Shown: positions 24,717 through 32,762 of the stretch, piece by piece | How positions within the stretch are numbered: position 1 is the stretch's first letter | Layout of the letters: each line of letters begins with the position of its first letter | Assembly (NCBI RefSeq): GCF_009569385.1 | Contig: NZ_WBOF01000007.1 | Coordinates: forward strand, 20,722-84,721 | From: Streptomyces kaniharaensis | Lineage (GTDB): Bacteria > Actinomycetota > Actinomycetes > Streptomycetales > Streptomycetaceae | Reading direction: 5' to 3' | DNA length: 64,000 nucleotides | Position numbers and translations under genes: made by a program | The notes under the pieces: model-generated | The model's database searches: none | Told to the model about the DNA's origin: nothing | Seen by the model: only the letters and a program-made list of their open reading frames with translations

Positions 24717-25724
24717 ATGGCCACCACCATCGCCGCCCACCAGCTCGCCGAGGCCCTCACCCAGGTCATGCCGCACATGGCCCACCCGACCAGCAGCACG
24801 CCGACCCTGGCCGGCGTCCACTTCGCCAACGACGGCGCCCACCTGCACACCGTCGCCACCGACCGCCACACCCTCGCCGTCGCCCGCCGCCGGCTGCACG
24901 ACTGCGAGGACGAGTGGAACACCACCGTCGGCGCCGTGCACATCGCCTACCTGCACGCCTGGGCCGAAGCCCACCCCACCCACAGCGACACCGTCGACCT
25001 GGACCTCCAGGCCGGCCAGCTGACCGCGACCAGCACCGCCGGGCGCATCGCCGTGCCGACCATGGACGGCGTCCACGCCCCCTGGCGGGCCCTGCTCGCC
25101 AAGCACCTCGACCACCCCTGCGAGCCGGTCGACGTCTCCATGCTGGACACCCAGTACCTGGCCCGCTGGGCGCAGGCCGGCCGCCACCTGCAGATCACCC
25201 AGGCCTCGCCCGAGGCGCCGTACATCCTGGCCGGGCCCGACTTCATCGGCCTGCAGATGCCCGTACGCCCGATCCTCCAGGAGGCGCCGACCCGGGCCGG
25301 GCTCGCCGCCGACTGGGCCACCTCGATCGGCGGCGCGACCGGTACGGACGTCGACCTGCCGCTGCCGGCCGACGGCGACGCGGCCCCGGCCATGACCGAG
25401 GACCTCCTCAAGCAGGTCCTCATCTCCGCCCAGGACCTGTACGACGTCGTCGGCGGCGAGGACCGCGCCGCGATCGCCGCCCACGCCCGCGCCGGAGCGC
25501 ACGCCTGGACGGCGCACCGCCTGCTCCAGGTCCTGCGGGTGATCGACCCGCGCACCACCGAACTCGCGCTCGCCGACATCAACGGCGAACTCGAGGCCGG
25601 TGACTTCCCGGAGCTCGCTTTCGACGACGCCGAGACCCTCGGCCACCAGCCGCAGGCGTGGGTCGACTCCTACCTCGCCGCCCGCGACGCCAAGCGCGAC
25701 ACCCCGACCCCGGCGACGGTCTGA
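24717..25724 (+). CDS. DNA sliding clamp (DnaN)-like protein
   Basis: GGAAGGACA precedes ATG 24717; 335 residues, somewhat shorter than a chromosomal beta clamp (about 375). The N-terminal region holds the typical clamp segment, TLAGVHFANDG...LHTVATDRHTLAVAR (about residues 28-57). Later parts keep strand-helix alternation and repeated TSTAGRIAVPTMDG-like strands, but the third domain is acidic and divergent, and no clear C-terminal clamp motif is visible. Beta clamps tether polymerases; a plasmid-borne, partly degenerate one might serve plasmid replication, or be a decoy or regulator. A terminator hairpin follows directly. Similarity is by pattern, not search. Confidence 0.65.
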   Translation: MATTIAAHQLAEALTQVMPHMAHPTSSTPTLAGVHFANDGAHLHTVATDRHTLAVARRRLHDCEDEWNTTVGAVHIAYLHAWAEAHPTHSDTVDLDLQAGQLTATSTAGRIAVPTMDGVHAPWRALLAKHLDHPCEPVDVSMLDTQYLARWAQAGRHLQITQASPEAPYILAGPDFIGLQMPVRPILQEAPTRAGLAADWATSIGGATGTDVDLPLPADGDAAPAMTEDLLKQVLISAQDLYDVVGGEDRAAIAAHARAGAHAWTAHRLLQVLRVIDPRTTELALADINGELEAGDFPELAFDDAETLGHQPQAWVDSYLAARDAKRDTPTPATV

Positions 25725-25729
25725 CCCCC

Positions 25730-25760
25730 GCTGGCCCCGGCCATCCCGGCCGGGGCCAGC
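25730..25760 (+). terminator. 13-bp perfect hairpin after clamp-like gene
   Basis: GCTGGCCCCGGCC (25730-25742), loop ATCCC, GGCCGGGGCCAGC (25748-25760), five bases after the stop codon. Confidence 0.7.
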
Positions 25761-25853
25761 GCTGTCACCCAACCGCCCGCACCGCTCCACCGCCGCGACT
25801 CGGACGACCGCCGCATCCCGACCACCATCCGCCCCTACACCAAGGAGACCCCG

Positions 25854-26708
25854 TTGACCGTCATCCCCCGCACCTCCGACTCCCCCGCCTCGCACGCCGT
25901 GGGCGTGGACTTCGACCTCACCGTCGTCGCGCACCGCGACGGCTGGCAGGACGGGCGCATCTACGGCGACCCGATCCCCGGCGCCCTCGAAGCCGTCCGG
26001 CGGCTGATGGCGTGCCGCTCCGTTTTTTGCGTCACAGCCCGCCACCGTCGTTACCACCCCGCCGTGGCCGCCTGGTTCGTCCGCCACGGCATCCCCGCGG
26101 TCGTCGACGAGGACCCCGACCGCGCCTACTGGCACGGCGACAAGCTGCTCGTCACCAACAAGAAGCTGGGCGCGGCCCTCTACATCGACGACCGCGCCCT
26201 CGCCTTCACCGGCGACTGGGCCGCCGCCCTCCCCGAGGCCATGCGCCGGATCGGCGAACGGCCCAGCCAGGCTCCGCAGTCTGCCGCGAGTCTGCCGGCG
26301 CTGACGATCCGCCAGCCGTGGCTGGCCGCAATCCTCGCCGGCGACAAGACGGTCGAGAACCGAAGCTGGCCGACCCGCCACCGAGGCCCGGTCGTCCTGC
26401 ACGCCGCCCGCGCCCTCGCCCGCGACGGCCAGGCCGACCCGCTCGTCCGGGCCGTCCTCGCCCGCCCCGGTGCCCCTGCGCTGACGACCGGCGCCCTCGT
26501 CGCCACCGCCAACGTCACCGACTGCCACCGCGACACCGGATGCTGCCGCCCCTGGGGCCTTCCCGGCCTGTGGCACTGGCAGCTGGACGACGTCCAGGCC
26601 CTCCCCGACCCCATCCCCGCCACCGGCCGCCTCGGCCTCTGGCGCCTCGACCCCGGCCAGCACACCCTGCTCCACCGCCACCAGGGCGCCGCAAGCCCCG
26701 CCCGCTGA
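25854..26708 (+). CDS. HAD-like domain fused to ASCH domain
   Basis: AAGGAGA precedes TTG 25854; 284 residues. Residues 15-135 are HAD-like: VDFDLTVV supplies motif I, CVTARH motif II, a Lys in TNKKLGA, and YIDDRA motif IV. Residues about 145-260 form an ASCH domain (LTIRQPWLAAILAGDKTVENR, then RGPVVLHAA), the PUA-like fold linked to RNA binding or RNA modification. A HAD phosphatase joined to ASCH would fit a nucleotide or RNA processing enzyme. The two parts are joined by a short Gln/Ala/Ser linker. Functions inferred from folds only. Confidence 0.7.
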   Translation: MTVIPRTSDSPASHAVGVDFDLTVVAHRDGWQDGRIYGDPIPGALEAVRRLMACRSVFCVTARHRRYHPAVAAWFVRHGIPAVVDEDPDRAYWHGDKLLVTNKKLGAALYIDDRALAFTGDWAAALPEAMRRIGERPSQAPQSAASLPALTIRQPWLAAILAGDKTVENRSWPTRHRGPVVLHAARALARDGQADPLVRAVLARPGAPALTTGALVATANVTDCHRDTGCCRPWGLPGLWHWQLDDVQALPDPIPATGRLGLWRLDPGQHTLLHRHQGAASPAR

Positions 26709-26873
26709 GCGGACCGCTGGCGACAAGAGGCAACAGGAAACATCACAAATCCCCTTACACCACCTCAATTCGCAAGGGAGCATGGAGGCACGAGGAAGCG
26801 CAGAACGCGCTCCCGTACTCCCTGCAAGTCCGATCAGCCATCCAGCACGCTCTTTGACTGAGGAGTCATCACC

Positions 26874-27107
26874 ATGGGTTTCTTCCGCCGCAGCTCCAAC
26901 TCGTCCGGCTCGTCTGACTCGACTGCGGTCTACCAGGCCGAGGTGGACGTCACCACCGCGTCCGGGGAGTCTGTCACCTACAGGGGGTCCGGTCTCGGCC
27001 CGGCCAAGGCCTCTGGCGCGCACCTGCTGGACACCGTGGAAGCCGCCGCCCGCGACGCCGAGCCGGGCGGCACGGTCACCGGCTCGCGAGTCCGCAGGGC
27101 CCGGTAG
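26874..27107 (+). CDS. 77-aa hypothetical
   Basis: GAGGAG 9 bases before ATG 26874. A Ser-rich N-terminus (FFRRSSNSSGSSDS) precedes a compact segment of beta strands then a helix (VYQAEVDVTTASGESVTYRG; KASGAHLLDTVEAAARDA), ending basic. The preceding leader (26709-26873) is unusually AT-rich for this window. A strong hairpin follows. No family recognised. Confidence 0.6.
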   Translation: MGFFRRSSNSSGSSDSTAVYQAEVDVTTASGESVTYRGSGLGPAKASGAHLLDTVEAAARDAEPGGTVTGSRVRRAR

Positions 27108-27150
27108 CAGGCCAGAGGCATCCTGGCGCCCACACGGCGCCCAACACACA

Positions 27151-27195
27151 GACGGCGGGCCGTCCCCAGTGCAGATGGGGGCGGCCCGCCGCCGT
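27151..27195 (+). terminator. Large terminator hairpin
   Basis: CGGCGGGCCG (27153-27162) pairs with CGGCCCGCCG (27182-27191), extended inward by TCCCC/GGGGG and outward by GA/TC-type pairs. It lies 45 bp after the 77-aa gene. Confidence 0.65.
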
Positions 27196-27250
27196 CATCA
27201 TCCCACCACCCGTAGCCCCGCCCCCATTCACGAACGAGGAGAACCCGCCC

Positions 27251-27637
27251 ATGCACCCGATACGCCTGATCTCGTTCGGCTACCTGCACCTCAAGGGCGG
27301 TCCGCCGCCGACCGCCGACCGCGTCGAGGACGTCCGCGACCGACTCCGTGACCCGGCCGCCGCCCGCGACATTCTCGACCTCGACGGTCTCGACCCCCGC
27401 GTCCAGCGAATCGTCCTCAACACCCCCGGGGCCCGTGAGCTGATCGACAACCTCGCCGACTACGCGGGCCTTCCGGCCGGCCCCCGGCGCATCGCCATCG
27501 GATGTGCCGGGGGCCGGCACAGGGCATCTGGTCTTACCGAAATCCTCGCCCGCGAACTCCGCGACCGCGGCCACCAGGTCGAGGTCGAACACCTCCACGT
27601 CCATCTGCCCCGCGTCCTGAAGAACAGCGATCGGTGA
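27251..27637 (+). CDS. Stand-alone RapZ C-terminal-domain-like protein
   Basis: ATG 27251 with GAGGAG upstream; 128 residues. The pattern matches the C-terminal domain of RapZ/YvcJ: ISFGYLHLKG at residues 7-16, RVEDVRDRLRDP near 24-35, and IAIGCAGGRHRASGL near 81-95, the anion-binding loop. RapZ's own N-terminal kinase-like domain is absent. In enteric bacteria this domain binds a sugar-phosphate metabolite and sRNA; free-standing versions occur in actinobacteria and phages with unknown roles. It lies among other nucleotide/RNA-type genes. Confidence 0.75.
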   Translation: MHPIRLISFGYLHLKGGPPPTADRVEDVRDRLRDPAAARDILDLDGLDPRVQRIVLNTPGARELIDNLADYAGLPAGPRRIAIGCAGGRHRASGLTEILARELRDRGHQVEVEHLHVHLPRVLKNSDR

Positions 27638-27746
27638 CCGCTCTCGGCCCAGGCCGCTGGCGCGCTCCCTTCGCTGACGTCCTGGCACCGACGATCCGCA
27701 CCCGCCGCCCGCCCAGCCCATCACCGCAACAACGAGAGGGAAGACC

Positions 27747-28607
27747 GTGATCCTGACCATCGCCATCCAGAACCTGCAACGCGGCGGCCTGCTCGACGCA
27801 GACGGCGGCCACGAGGACCGATGGCCTCTCCTGGCCAAGCGGCTCGCCGCCGTCGAACCGGACCTGGTGCTGCTGCAGGAAGCCGAAGGCTGGGAGACCG
27901 CCGGCCACCGCCAGCTCGTCCGTGCCGAGCGCGACCTCGGCATGGACGGCCTCATCGCCCCGTCCCGCTCCGGCCGCGGCACCGCGTTGCTCTACAGGCG
28001 CGAGACCCTCGGCCGACGCATCGCCTGGAACACCGACTACACGGCCGACGAGATGCACCACGGCTTCGGCGTCGCCGGCTTCGACATCGGCCTGCCCGCC
28101 CCGCTCGCCGTAGCCAGCATCCACCTCACCCCGTACAGCGCGGACAAGGCCGTCACCGAGGCGGACTTCGCCGCCAGCCGCGCCTACCGGCACGGCCCCT
28201 ACTGCATCCTCGGCGGCGACATCAACTACCCGCCCGCCGCCGGACCCGACCCGGCCTGGGACCGCATGCGCCCCTACAACCGCGGCACCCGCACCCTGCT
28301 CACCGACCCGGCACTCGGTCGGCAGAGCGGCCCGGTCCCGGACCGGCGCGTCGCCTGGAAACTTGCCGCCAACGGTCTCAACGACGCGGCCTGGCACCTG
28401 TACCAACAGACCGGTAACGAAGCCCTGCTGCACCGCACCGGCGCCGACGACCGGATCGACCAGCTCTGGGTCTCCGCCCCGCTCGCCCCGGCCATCGTCT
28501 CGTACGCCCTGCTCGACACCCCGGCCGATGCGAGCGACCACCACGGCCTGGTCGTCGTCCTCGATACCGACCTCATCGACACCAGCCAGCCGTGGGCGTA
28601 CCGATAA
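27747..28607 (+). CDS. Endonuclease/exonuclease/phosphatase (EEP) family protein
   Basis: GAGAGGGAAG precedes GTG 27747; 286 residues, usual for the family. The metal-dependent active-site series is present: IQNLQRGG (Asn8), LLQEAEGW (catalytic Glu near 42), SIHLTP, GGDINYP (Asp/Asn pair), DRIDQLWVS and SDHHGLVV (terminal Asp-His). EEP enzymes cut phosphodiesters in DNA, RNA or small substrates. No signal peptide is seen, so it is likely cytosolic. It is convergent with the parAB operon. Substrate not predictable. Confidence 0.8.
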   Translation: MILTIAIQNLQRGGLLDADGGHEDRWPLLAKRLAAVEPDLVLLQEAEGWETAGHRQLVRAERDLGMDGLIAPSRSGRGTALLYRRETLGRRIAWNTDYTADEMHHGFGVAGFDIGLPAPLAVASIHLTPYSADKAVTEADFAASRAYRHGPYCILGGDINYPPAAGPDPAWDRMRPYNRGTRTLLTDPALGRQSGPVPDRRVAWKLAANGLNDAAWHLYQQTGNEALLHRTGADDRIDQLWVSAPLAPAIVSYALLDTPADASDHHGLVVVLDTDLIDTSQPWAYR

Positions 28608-29115
28608 CCGGCCACTCCGCCACCATGCGCGCCGTCCACCCCACCGCCGCCCTGCCGGAGCACCAGCTCGATCAGGACCCGCGACTTCCTGACCTATCGC
28701 CGCCTAGGCGCTGACGCTGCCCACCATGACGCCCCGCTGACCGAGCCACCCAGGCCAGGACGGCGGGACGCCACGGTGCGCGGCGCGGCCACCCGGCCGG
28801 CACCCCAACCAGAGGCACCCCTCATACACACCGCCCGCACTGCCCGCTTCGCCGCCGCTTGCGCCCTGCTGCGCGTCGGGGCGGATGTCGGTGATCACTG
28901 GATTAACGCTGCAAAGGTCGTTCCTCGGCGTCTCACTTTCGAGGGGCAGTCGTCAACCATTGTCGGTGCGAGGAGCCGGACGCCAGGCCCGTCCACCAAG
29001 GACGCCGCGAGCAGCCGGACGCCACGCAGAAGGTCGGCCTGTCTGCGTGGCATCGGTGCCACGCAGACAGGCCGACCTTCTGCGTTTCCCGATGGATTGA
29101 CGCCCGCCGCTGGAG
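28608..29115. other. Convergent intergenic region with very long hairpin
   Basis: About 500 bp between the EEP gene and the parB-like gene with no supported gene. Apart from the 29-bp hairpin near its right end, there is an AT-richer stretch (28890-28965) with GATCACTGGATTAACG. GCCGGACGCCA-type short repeats (about 28974 and 29014) precede the hairpin. Confidence 0.5.
29024..29085. terminator. 29-bp perfect-stem bidirectional terminator
   Basis: Bases 29024-29052 and 29057-29085 are perfect inverted repeats with a 4-base TCGG loop; TTTCCC follows on the right. It sits between convergent genes (EEP and parB-like), 30 bp from the parB-like stop, so it probably ends both transcripts. Confidence 0.75.
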
Positions 29116-30093
29116 TCAGCCGACGATCTCCGCGTCCACTGGAGCAGCCGCCACTGCCGCCGCAGCCGTCTTCTTGGCAGCCGCCAAGCGCTTACCGAGA
29201 CGCTGTAGCTCGATGTCCAGGTCTTCCAGGTGTCGATGGGCTGCGGCGGGGTCGGCCTCCACCGCGGACTTCAACGCGCGAGGGGCAAGCAGTGAGGCCA
29301 CCCGGTCCCGCAGCACGGCTGCCGAGCGACTCAAGTCGCGCAGCTGCGCCACACCCGGCTGCTCCTCGGCTCCGAGGTCAGAAATTTCTGACCTCTGCTC
29401 GCTGGGGACGGGGTCAGAAATTTCTGACCCCGCCTTTTGCTCGGGGATGGCCGGCGTCGTTAGCTCGGCGGCGAGCTCGACCAGCCTGGCTGCGGTGGGG
29501 CGCTTCTTGCCTTGCTCGGTCGCTTCGGTCACGCCGAGCTCGACGACCGTGCGGGCGGTCTTCAGGTCATGGGAGGCGATGACCGCCGCCACTGCCTTGC
29601 GGGCTGAGGCGCGGCTCAGGTACTGGGTGAGTTCGGGCCCCAGCTCTGCGACAGCCCGTGCCCGAGCCGCGTCCTGCATCAGCTCGAAGATGTATTTCTC
29701 GTCCACGTCCAGGACCCCGGACGCCCACACGGCGAAATTCGTATGGCCGGCGACCACATGCAGCTCTCGCTGCTGCGCGGTCTCCAACAGGACGCCCTTG
29801 TTGAGCACCACGAAGTCCTCGGCCCGCCGCCCGAGGCCGTCGATCTCGATCAGCCGCTCGGTGACATAGGCGAGCTGCTCCTCGGGGGTGCCCGTGATGT
29901 CCTCGGCGGTGAGCACCCGGCCGCCCGCGAAGACGCTCGGCGCGCCCTGAGTATCCACAATCGCCGGCAGCGCGGAAGTGGCAGCCTTCTGTGCTGCGGC
30001 CTGCTGCAGCTCGGCGGGCACCGCCGGATCGACCGCGGAGTCCGGCGACTTCTTCAGCCGGCTGGTCCCGGCCTGGATCAGCTTGTTGGCCAT
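29116..30093 (-). CDS. Putative partition protein B (non-canonical), partner of ParA
   Basis: ATG at 30093 overlaps the parA stop (TAATG), giving 325 residues. The protein lacks the CTPase motif typical of chromosomal ParB. It has a segment with ITGTPEEQLAYVTERLIEIDGLGRRAEDFVV (read in parts, about residues 67-97), then helical regions, an HTH-like stretch near 170-215 (ASHDLKTARTVVELGVTEAT), and a coiled-coil C-terminus. Its position directly after ParA, coupled translation and the two embedded palindromes are the case for a centromere-binding role. The palindromes encode SEISD twice (about residues 222-240). It ends at a long terminator. Function inferred from context. Confidence 0.65.
   Translation of the reverse strand: MANKLIQAGTSRLKKSPDSAVDPAVPAELQQAAAQKAATSALPAIVDTQGAPSVFAGGRVLTAEDITGTPEEQLAYVTERLIEIDGLGRRAEDFVVLNKGVLLETAQQRELHVVAGHTNFAVWASGVLDVDEKYIFELMQDAARARAVAELGPELTQYLSRASARKAVAAVIASHDLKTARTVVELGVTEATEQGKKRPTAARLVELAAELTTPAIPEQKAGSEISDPVPSEQRSEISDLGAEEQPGVAQLRDLSRSAAVLRDRVASLLAPRALKSAVEADPAAAHRHLEDLDIELQRLGKRLAAAKKTAAAAVAAAPVDAEIVG
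29374..29432. promoter_or_regulatory. Two long perfect palindromes, candidate parS
   Basis: The core GGTCAGAAATTTCTGACC occurs twice. The first is a 22-bp perfect palindrome at 29374-29395; the second a 24-bp perfect palindrome at 29409-29432. Centres are 36 bp apart. Both lie inside the parB-like gene. A one-mismatch copy is at 3886-3903. Such identical extended palindromes beside partition genes are best explained as protein-binding sites. Confidence 0.7.
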
Positions 30094-30893
30094 TACAGGG
30101 ACACTCCTGCCGCAGTGAGGATTCGGTCGTAGGCATCCGTGAGCGCCTGGGCCTCCTTGCCGGTGGCCGCGGTGATCGGCACGCAGGCAAACCGCGTCTG
30201 CTGGCGCAGCGAGTGCCGGGGAATCGCAAGATCGTCGAGGTACAACTCCCCGTAGGTCTCCGCCAGGTAGCCCCCTATGGCGTCCTTCAGGGTGCTGCGC
30301 CCGCCGGGGACGATGGAGGGGACGATGCCCACCACCCGCAGGTCCGGGTTCATGCCGAGGTCCTTGACCAGCTTGATGGTCGCGAGGGCCTCCTTGGCGC
30401 CGATGCGCCCGTCCTCGTCGAGGGTCGCCGGGATGATCACGTCGGTCGCTGCGACGAGGGCCGACGTGACCAGCTTGCCGCCAGCGCGCGGCGGCAAATC
30501 AAGGATGCCGACCGAACCAGGCTTTATGGCGCCTTTCAGAGCAAGCCGCAGGCGGAACTCCAGCCCGACCGCGACATTGTCGGTCTCTCGGTTGGCAAGG
30601 GCCCGTTCCGCTGCGATCACCTGGACTCCTGGCCACGCGTCGGACGCCGGGGCGAAGGCTTCGGCGGCCAGCCCGGTCTCGCCCTGGGGGTCGAGGGCGA
30701 GCAGGTCGTTCATGGTGAAGGCCGGGGCCTGGTCTTCGGAGATGCCGAGTTCGGCGGTGAACGTGCCGCGAGGGTCGAGATCTCCGGCTACGACGTCCAG
30801 ACGTCGCTTGCGGGCAGCGGCTGTCAGGCCGGCCGCCAGGGCGCTTTTGCCGACGCCGCCCTTCTCGCTGTAGACCGCGATCACTCTGCTCAT
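30093..30893 (-). CDS. parA: ParA-family partition ATPase
   Basis: ATG 30893 (AGAGGGG upstream) gives 266 residues; an in-frame ATG ten codons earlier lacks a site. The deviant Walker A is EKGGVGKS (residues 10-17) with the signature Lys; GDLDPRG forms motif A', and ILDLPPRAGG motif B. A short N-terminus with no HTH marks it as the ParA type without a DNA-binding extension. It forms an operon with the downstream parB-like gene. ParA ATPases position plasmid copies on the nucleoid. Strong family call. Confidence 0.88.
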   Translation of the reverse strand: MSRVIAVYSEKGGVGKSALAAGLTAAARKRRLDVVAGDLDPRGTFTAELGISEDQAPAFTMNDLLALDPQGETGLAAEAFAPASDAWPGVQVIAAERALANRETDNVAVGLEFRLRLALKGAIKPGSVGILDLPPRAGGKLVTSALVAATDVIIPATLDEDGRIGAKEALATIKLVKDLGMNPDLRVVGIVPSIVPGGRSTLKDAIGGYLAETYGELYLDDLAIPRHSLRQQTRFACVPITAATGKEAQALTDAYDRILTAAGVSL

Positions 30894-31066
30894 GCCCGGC
30901 CCCTCTGACCGTTGAATGCCCAATACACGGAAGGCAGGCTATCTGGGGCGCAGTGGCGCGAAGAACACCGCGGGCGTGTCATCACATTTCCGCCCACCGC
31001 TAAAGCGGCGACCGGGCCCCGGCACCAGGCTTTCCACGGCGCCGACCTCGGTGAGGGAGCGGGTGG

Positions 31067-31083
31067 TCTTTACGCCGTAAAGA
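31067..31083. promoter_or_regulatory. 17-bp palindrome, possible operator
   Basis: TCTTTACG and CGTAAAGA flank a single C. It lies about 175 bp upstream of the parA start in otherwise non-coding DNA, and is AT-richer than its surroundings. Confidence 0.45.
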
Positions 31084-31327
31084 TCGCCCGCCGTGCCACG
31101 CGAGGCCGGGAAGTCGCTGTCACAGATCATGGGTTTCGGCGCCGTCCAGGGGCCCGGCTCCACCAGGGTCGGAGCCATGACGGGCTTCGAGGAGCGGTCT
31201 CTCTACTGGCGCCCCGGCGAGGCGGTGTCGGCCCTGTTCGAGCGACTGTGGCCCTACGGGAACTGACCGTAGCCCAGGACTCACCCGGACAGCGTGATCA
31301 TGTCGCCCGCTGGGCATGGAACCCGCA

Positions 31328-31380
31328 CAGCGAAGGGCCGCCTCCCCCTGCTTCGAACGGGGGGAAACGGCCCTTCGCTG
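31328..31380 (-). terminator. Terminator of the DUF397/XRE operon
   Basis: CAGCGAAGGGCCG (31328-31340) and CGGCCCTTCGCTG (31368-31380) are perfect, with an inner CTCCCCC/GGGGGGA stem. It begins one base after the leftward DUF397 stop codon. Confidence 0.75.
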
Positions 31381-31381
31381 A

Positions 31382-31609
31382 TCAGACGCCGAAGTTCCGG
31401 GCGAACGCTACGAGACCGGCGAAGGCCTCCGGTGTGACGAGCAGGGCCGGCCCGGCGGGGTCCTTCGAGTCGCGGATGGCCACCGCTTCGAAGCGGGTGG
31501 CAGTCAGGTCGGCGACCTCGACGCAGTTGTTGCCGGATCCACCGCTGTAGGACGACTTGAACCAGTCGGCCACGCCGGCGAGTTCGGGAGCAGTGATGTG
31601 GTGGGTCAT
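31382..31609 (-). CDS. DUF397 domain protein
   Basis: A 75-residue product with the full DUF397 pattern: WFKSSYSGGSGNNCVEVA (residues 16-33), then VAIRDSKDP and an F/A-rich end. ATG overlaps the stop of the XRE gene (ATGA). DUF397 proteins nearly always sit beside XRE-DUF5753 regulators in Streptomyces and are thought to act with them, perhaps like antitoxin or sensor partners; the exact role is not established. Confidence 0.9.
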   Translation of the reverse strand: MTHHITAPELAGVADWFKSSYSGGSGNNCVEVADLTATRFEAVAIRDSKDPAGPALLVTPEAFAGLVAFARNFGV

Positions 31610-32478
31610 GAGGTGATCTCTCGGGTGAGTTGTTGCAGGAACTCCGGTGTCGCCTCGGAGGGGAGGGCCGAGCGGGACAGCGCCTCGAACATCCGAGTGA
31701 ACCGGCCGACTTCGCGGGACTTGTCTGTGAGGGACATACCGGCCCCTGTGTCGAGCTGGACCGTCATGGGCAGCTTGTCGCCGAGGTCCAGGAGCGTGAA
31801 ATCGGAGAGCGACAGGTAGCCGCGAACTGACTGGGGCAGGATCTGCACGGTCACGTGGTCGAGCTTCGCAATCCGGGTGATCTCCTCGTACTGCTCGCGC
31901 ATGATGTCCACGTCCCCGGCCACGTACCGTAGCGCCGGCTCGTACAGGATCGCCCACAGCTTGACAGGATCGTCGGAGGTCACCACCCGGTCCTTGCGCT
32001 TCATCCGCAGGGCCACGCTCTTCTGGATGAACTCCGTCGTGGATTCCTCGATCGGCTTGGCGATCTCGTGTTGCGCCTTTGCGTACCGCTCGGTCTGCAG
32101 CAGTCCGAGTACGCACGTGGGGTGGTAGGCGCGTATGGCCTGAGCCGCGGACTCGACGCCGAGGAAGCGCGGCATCGAGGGCGACATCGTCGCCACCGTG
32201 TACGGCGTCCACCAGTCCTGGCGCGAGGCGGTCCGCTGGAGCTCCACCAGGCGTTCGGTTTCGTCCTCGTCGTCAACGCCGTACCGGGTGAGGAGCTTGC
32301 GCAGGTCCCCGGCGTTGCGGAGGTCCTGGAAGCCGGTCTCGACGCGCTGGAGTTTCGTCTCGCTGAACGACAGCCCCTTGACGGCGTCCTCGAGCGTGAT
32401 GCCGGCCTGCTGACGCAGCTCCCGAAGCTCGTGCCCGAGTTCGATCCGCCGTGCTGTCGGCCTCGGCCGTGCTGCCAC
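31606..32478 (-). CDS. XRE-family regulator with DUF5753
   Basis: GTG 32478 has GGAGGTGAG just upstream and gives 290 residues, the usual family length; an ATG seven codons earlier is possible. The N-terminal HTH is at about residues 8-70 (LGHELRELRQQAGITLEDAV). The C-terminal DUF5753 domain carries its typical YHPTCVLGLLQTERYA and QILPQ segments. It is coupled to DUF397 downstream. These pairs are abundant in Streptomyces and linked to development or secondary metabolism. Upstream lies the divergent group starting near 32.7 kb. Confidence 0.88.
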   Translation of the reverse strand: MAARPRPTARRIELGHELRELRQQAGITLEDAVKGLSFSETKLQRVETGFQDLRNAGDLRKLLTRYGVDDEDETERLVELQRTASRQDWWTPYTVATMSPSMPRFLGVESAAQAIRAYHPTCVLGLLQTERYAKAQHEIAKPIEESTTEFIQKSVALRMKRKDRVVTSDDPVKLWAILYEPALRYVAGDVDIMREQYEEITRIAKLDHVTVQILPQSVRGYLSLSDFTLLDLGDKLPMTVQLDTGAGMSLTDKSREVGRFTRMFEALSRSALPSEATPEFLQQLTREITS

Positions 32479-32762
32479 GTGCTCACCTCCGGAGTGCATG
32501 CGTCTACCGTCCGTACCGATCCGCGCAGTGTTGCACGTCACATGCACGCCGTGCCAGGCCATGCGTTTGCGATGGCATGTGCCACTTCTCCTTCGTCGGG
32601 GGATTCAGCGCCGATGCCGTTGCAGATTCAGCGTAGACGCGCCACCGTGGTGGCACGCCCTGGTTGACGGGGCATCAGAGACGGTCAGTCGAGGCCCGCG
32701 AGACGCCGACGACCGCCACCTCCACCATCGGACTGCGGAGGTCTTCGTGCGTCGATCTGCTG

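Larger units (their letters stand above)
30894..31381. other. Upstream region of parA with palindromes
   Basis: About 490 bp without a well-supported gene. It includes TCTTTACG-C-CGTAAAGA (31067-31083), a good operator-like palindrome, and CCGCT-AA-AGCGG (about 30998-31009). A 29-codon frame (31177-31266) has a mispositioned ribosome binding site and may be a remnant. The right end is the terminator of the DUF397 operon. Confidence 0.45.

Noticed and set aside
26709..26873. Insertion or foreign segment because it is AT-rich
   Set aside because: Only 165 bp, no inverted repeats or target duplication; more likely a promoter region.
24561..27149. Leftward open frame of about 860 codons across the clamp-like and HAD-ASCH genes
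   Set aside because: Gly/Val/Asp-rich antisense shadow covering several real genes and their terminators.
31177..31266. 29-codon frame beginning MTGFEERSLYW
   Set aside because: GGAG is only two bases from the ATG, and there is no coupling or family; perhaps a gene remnant.
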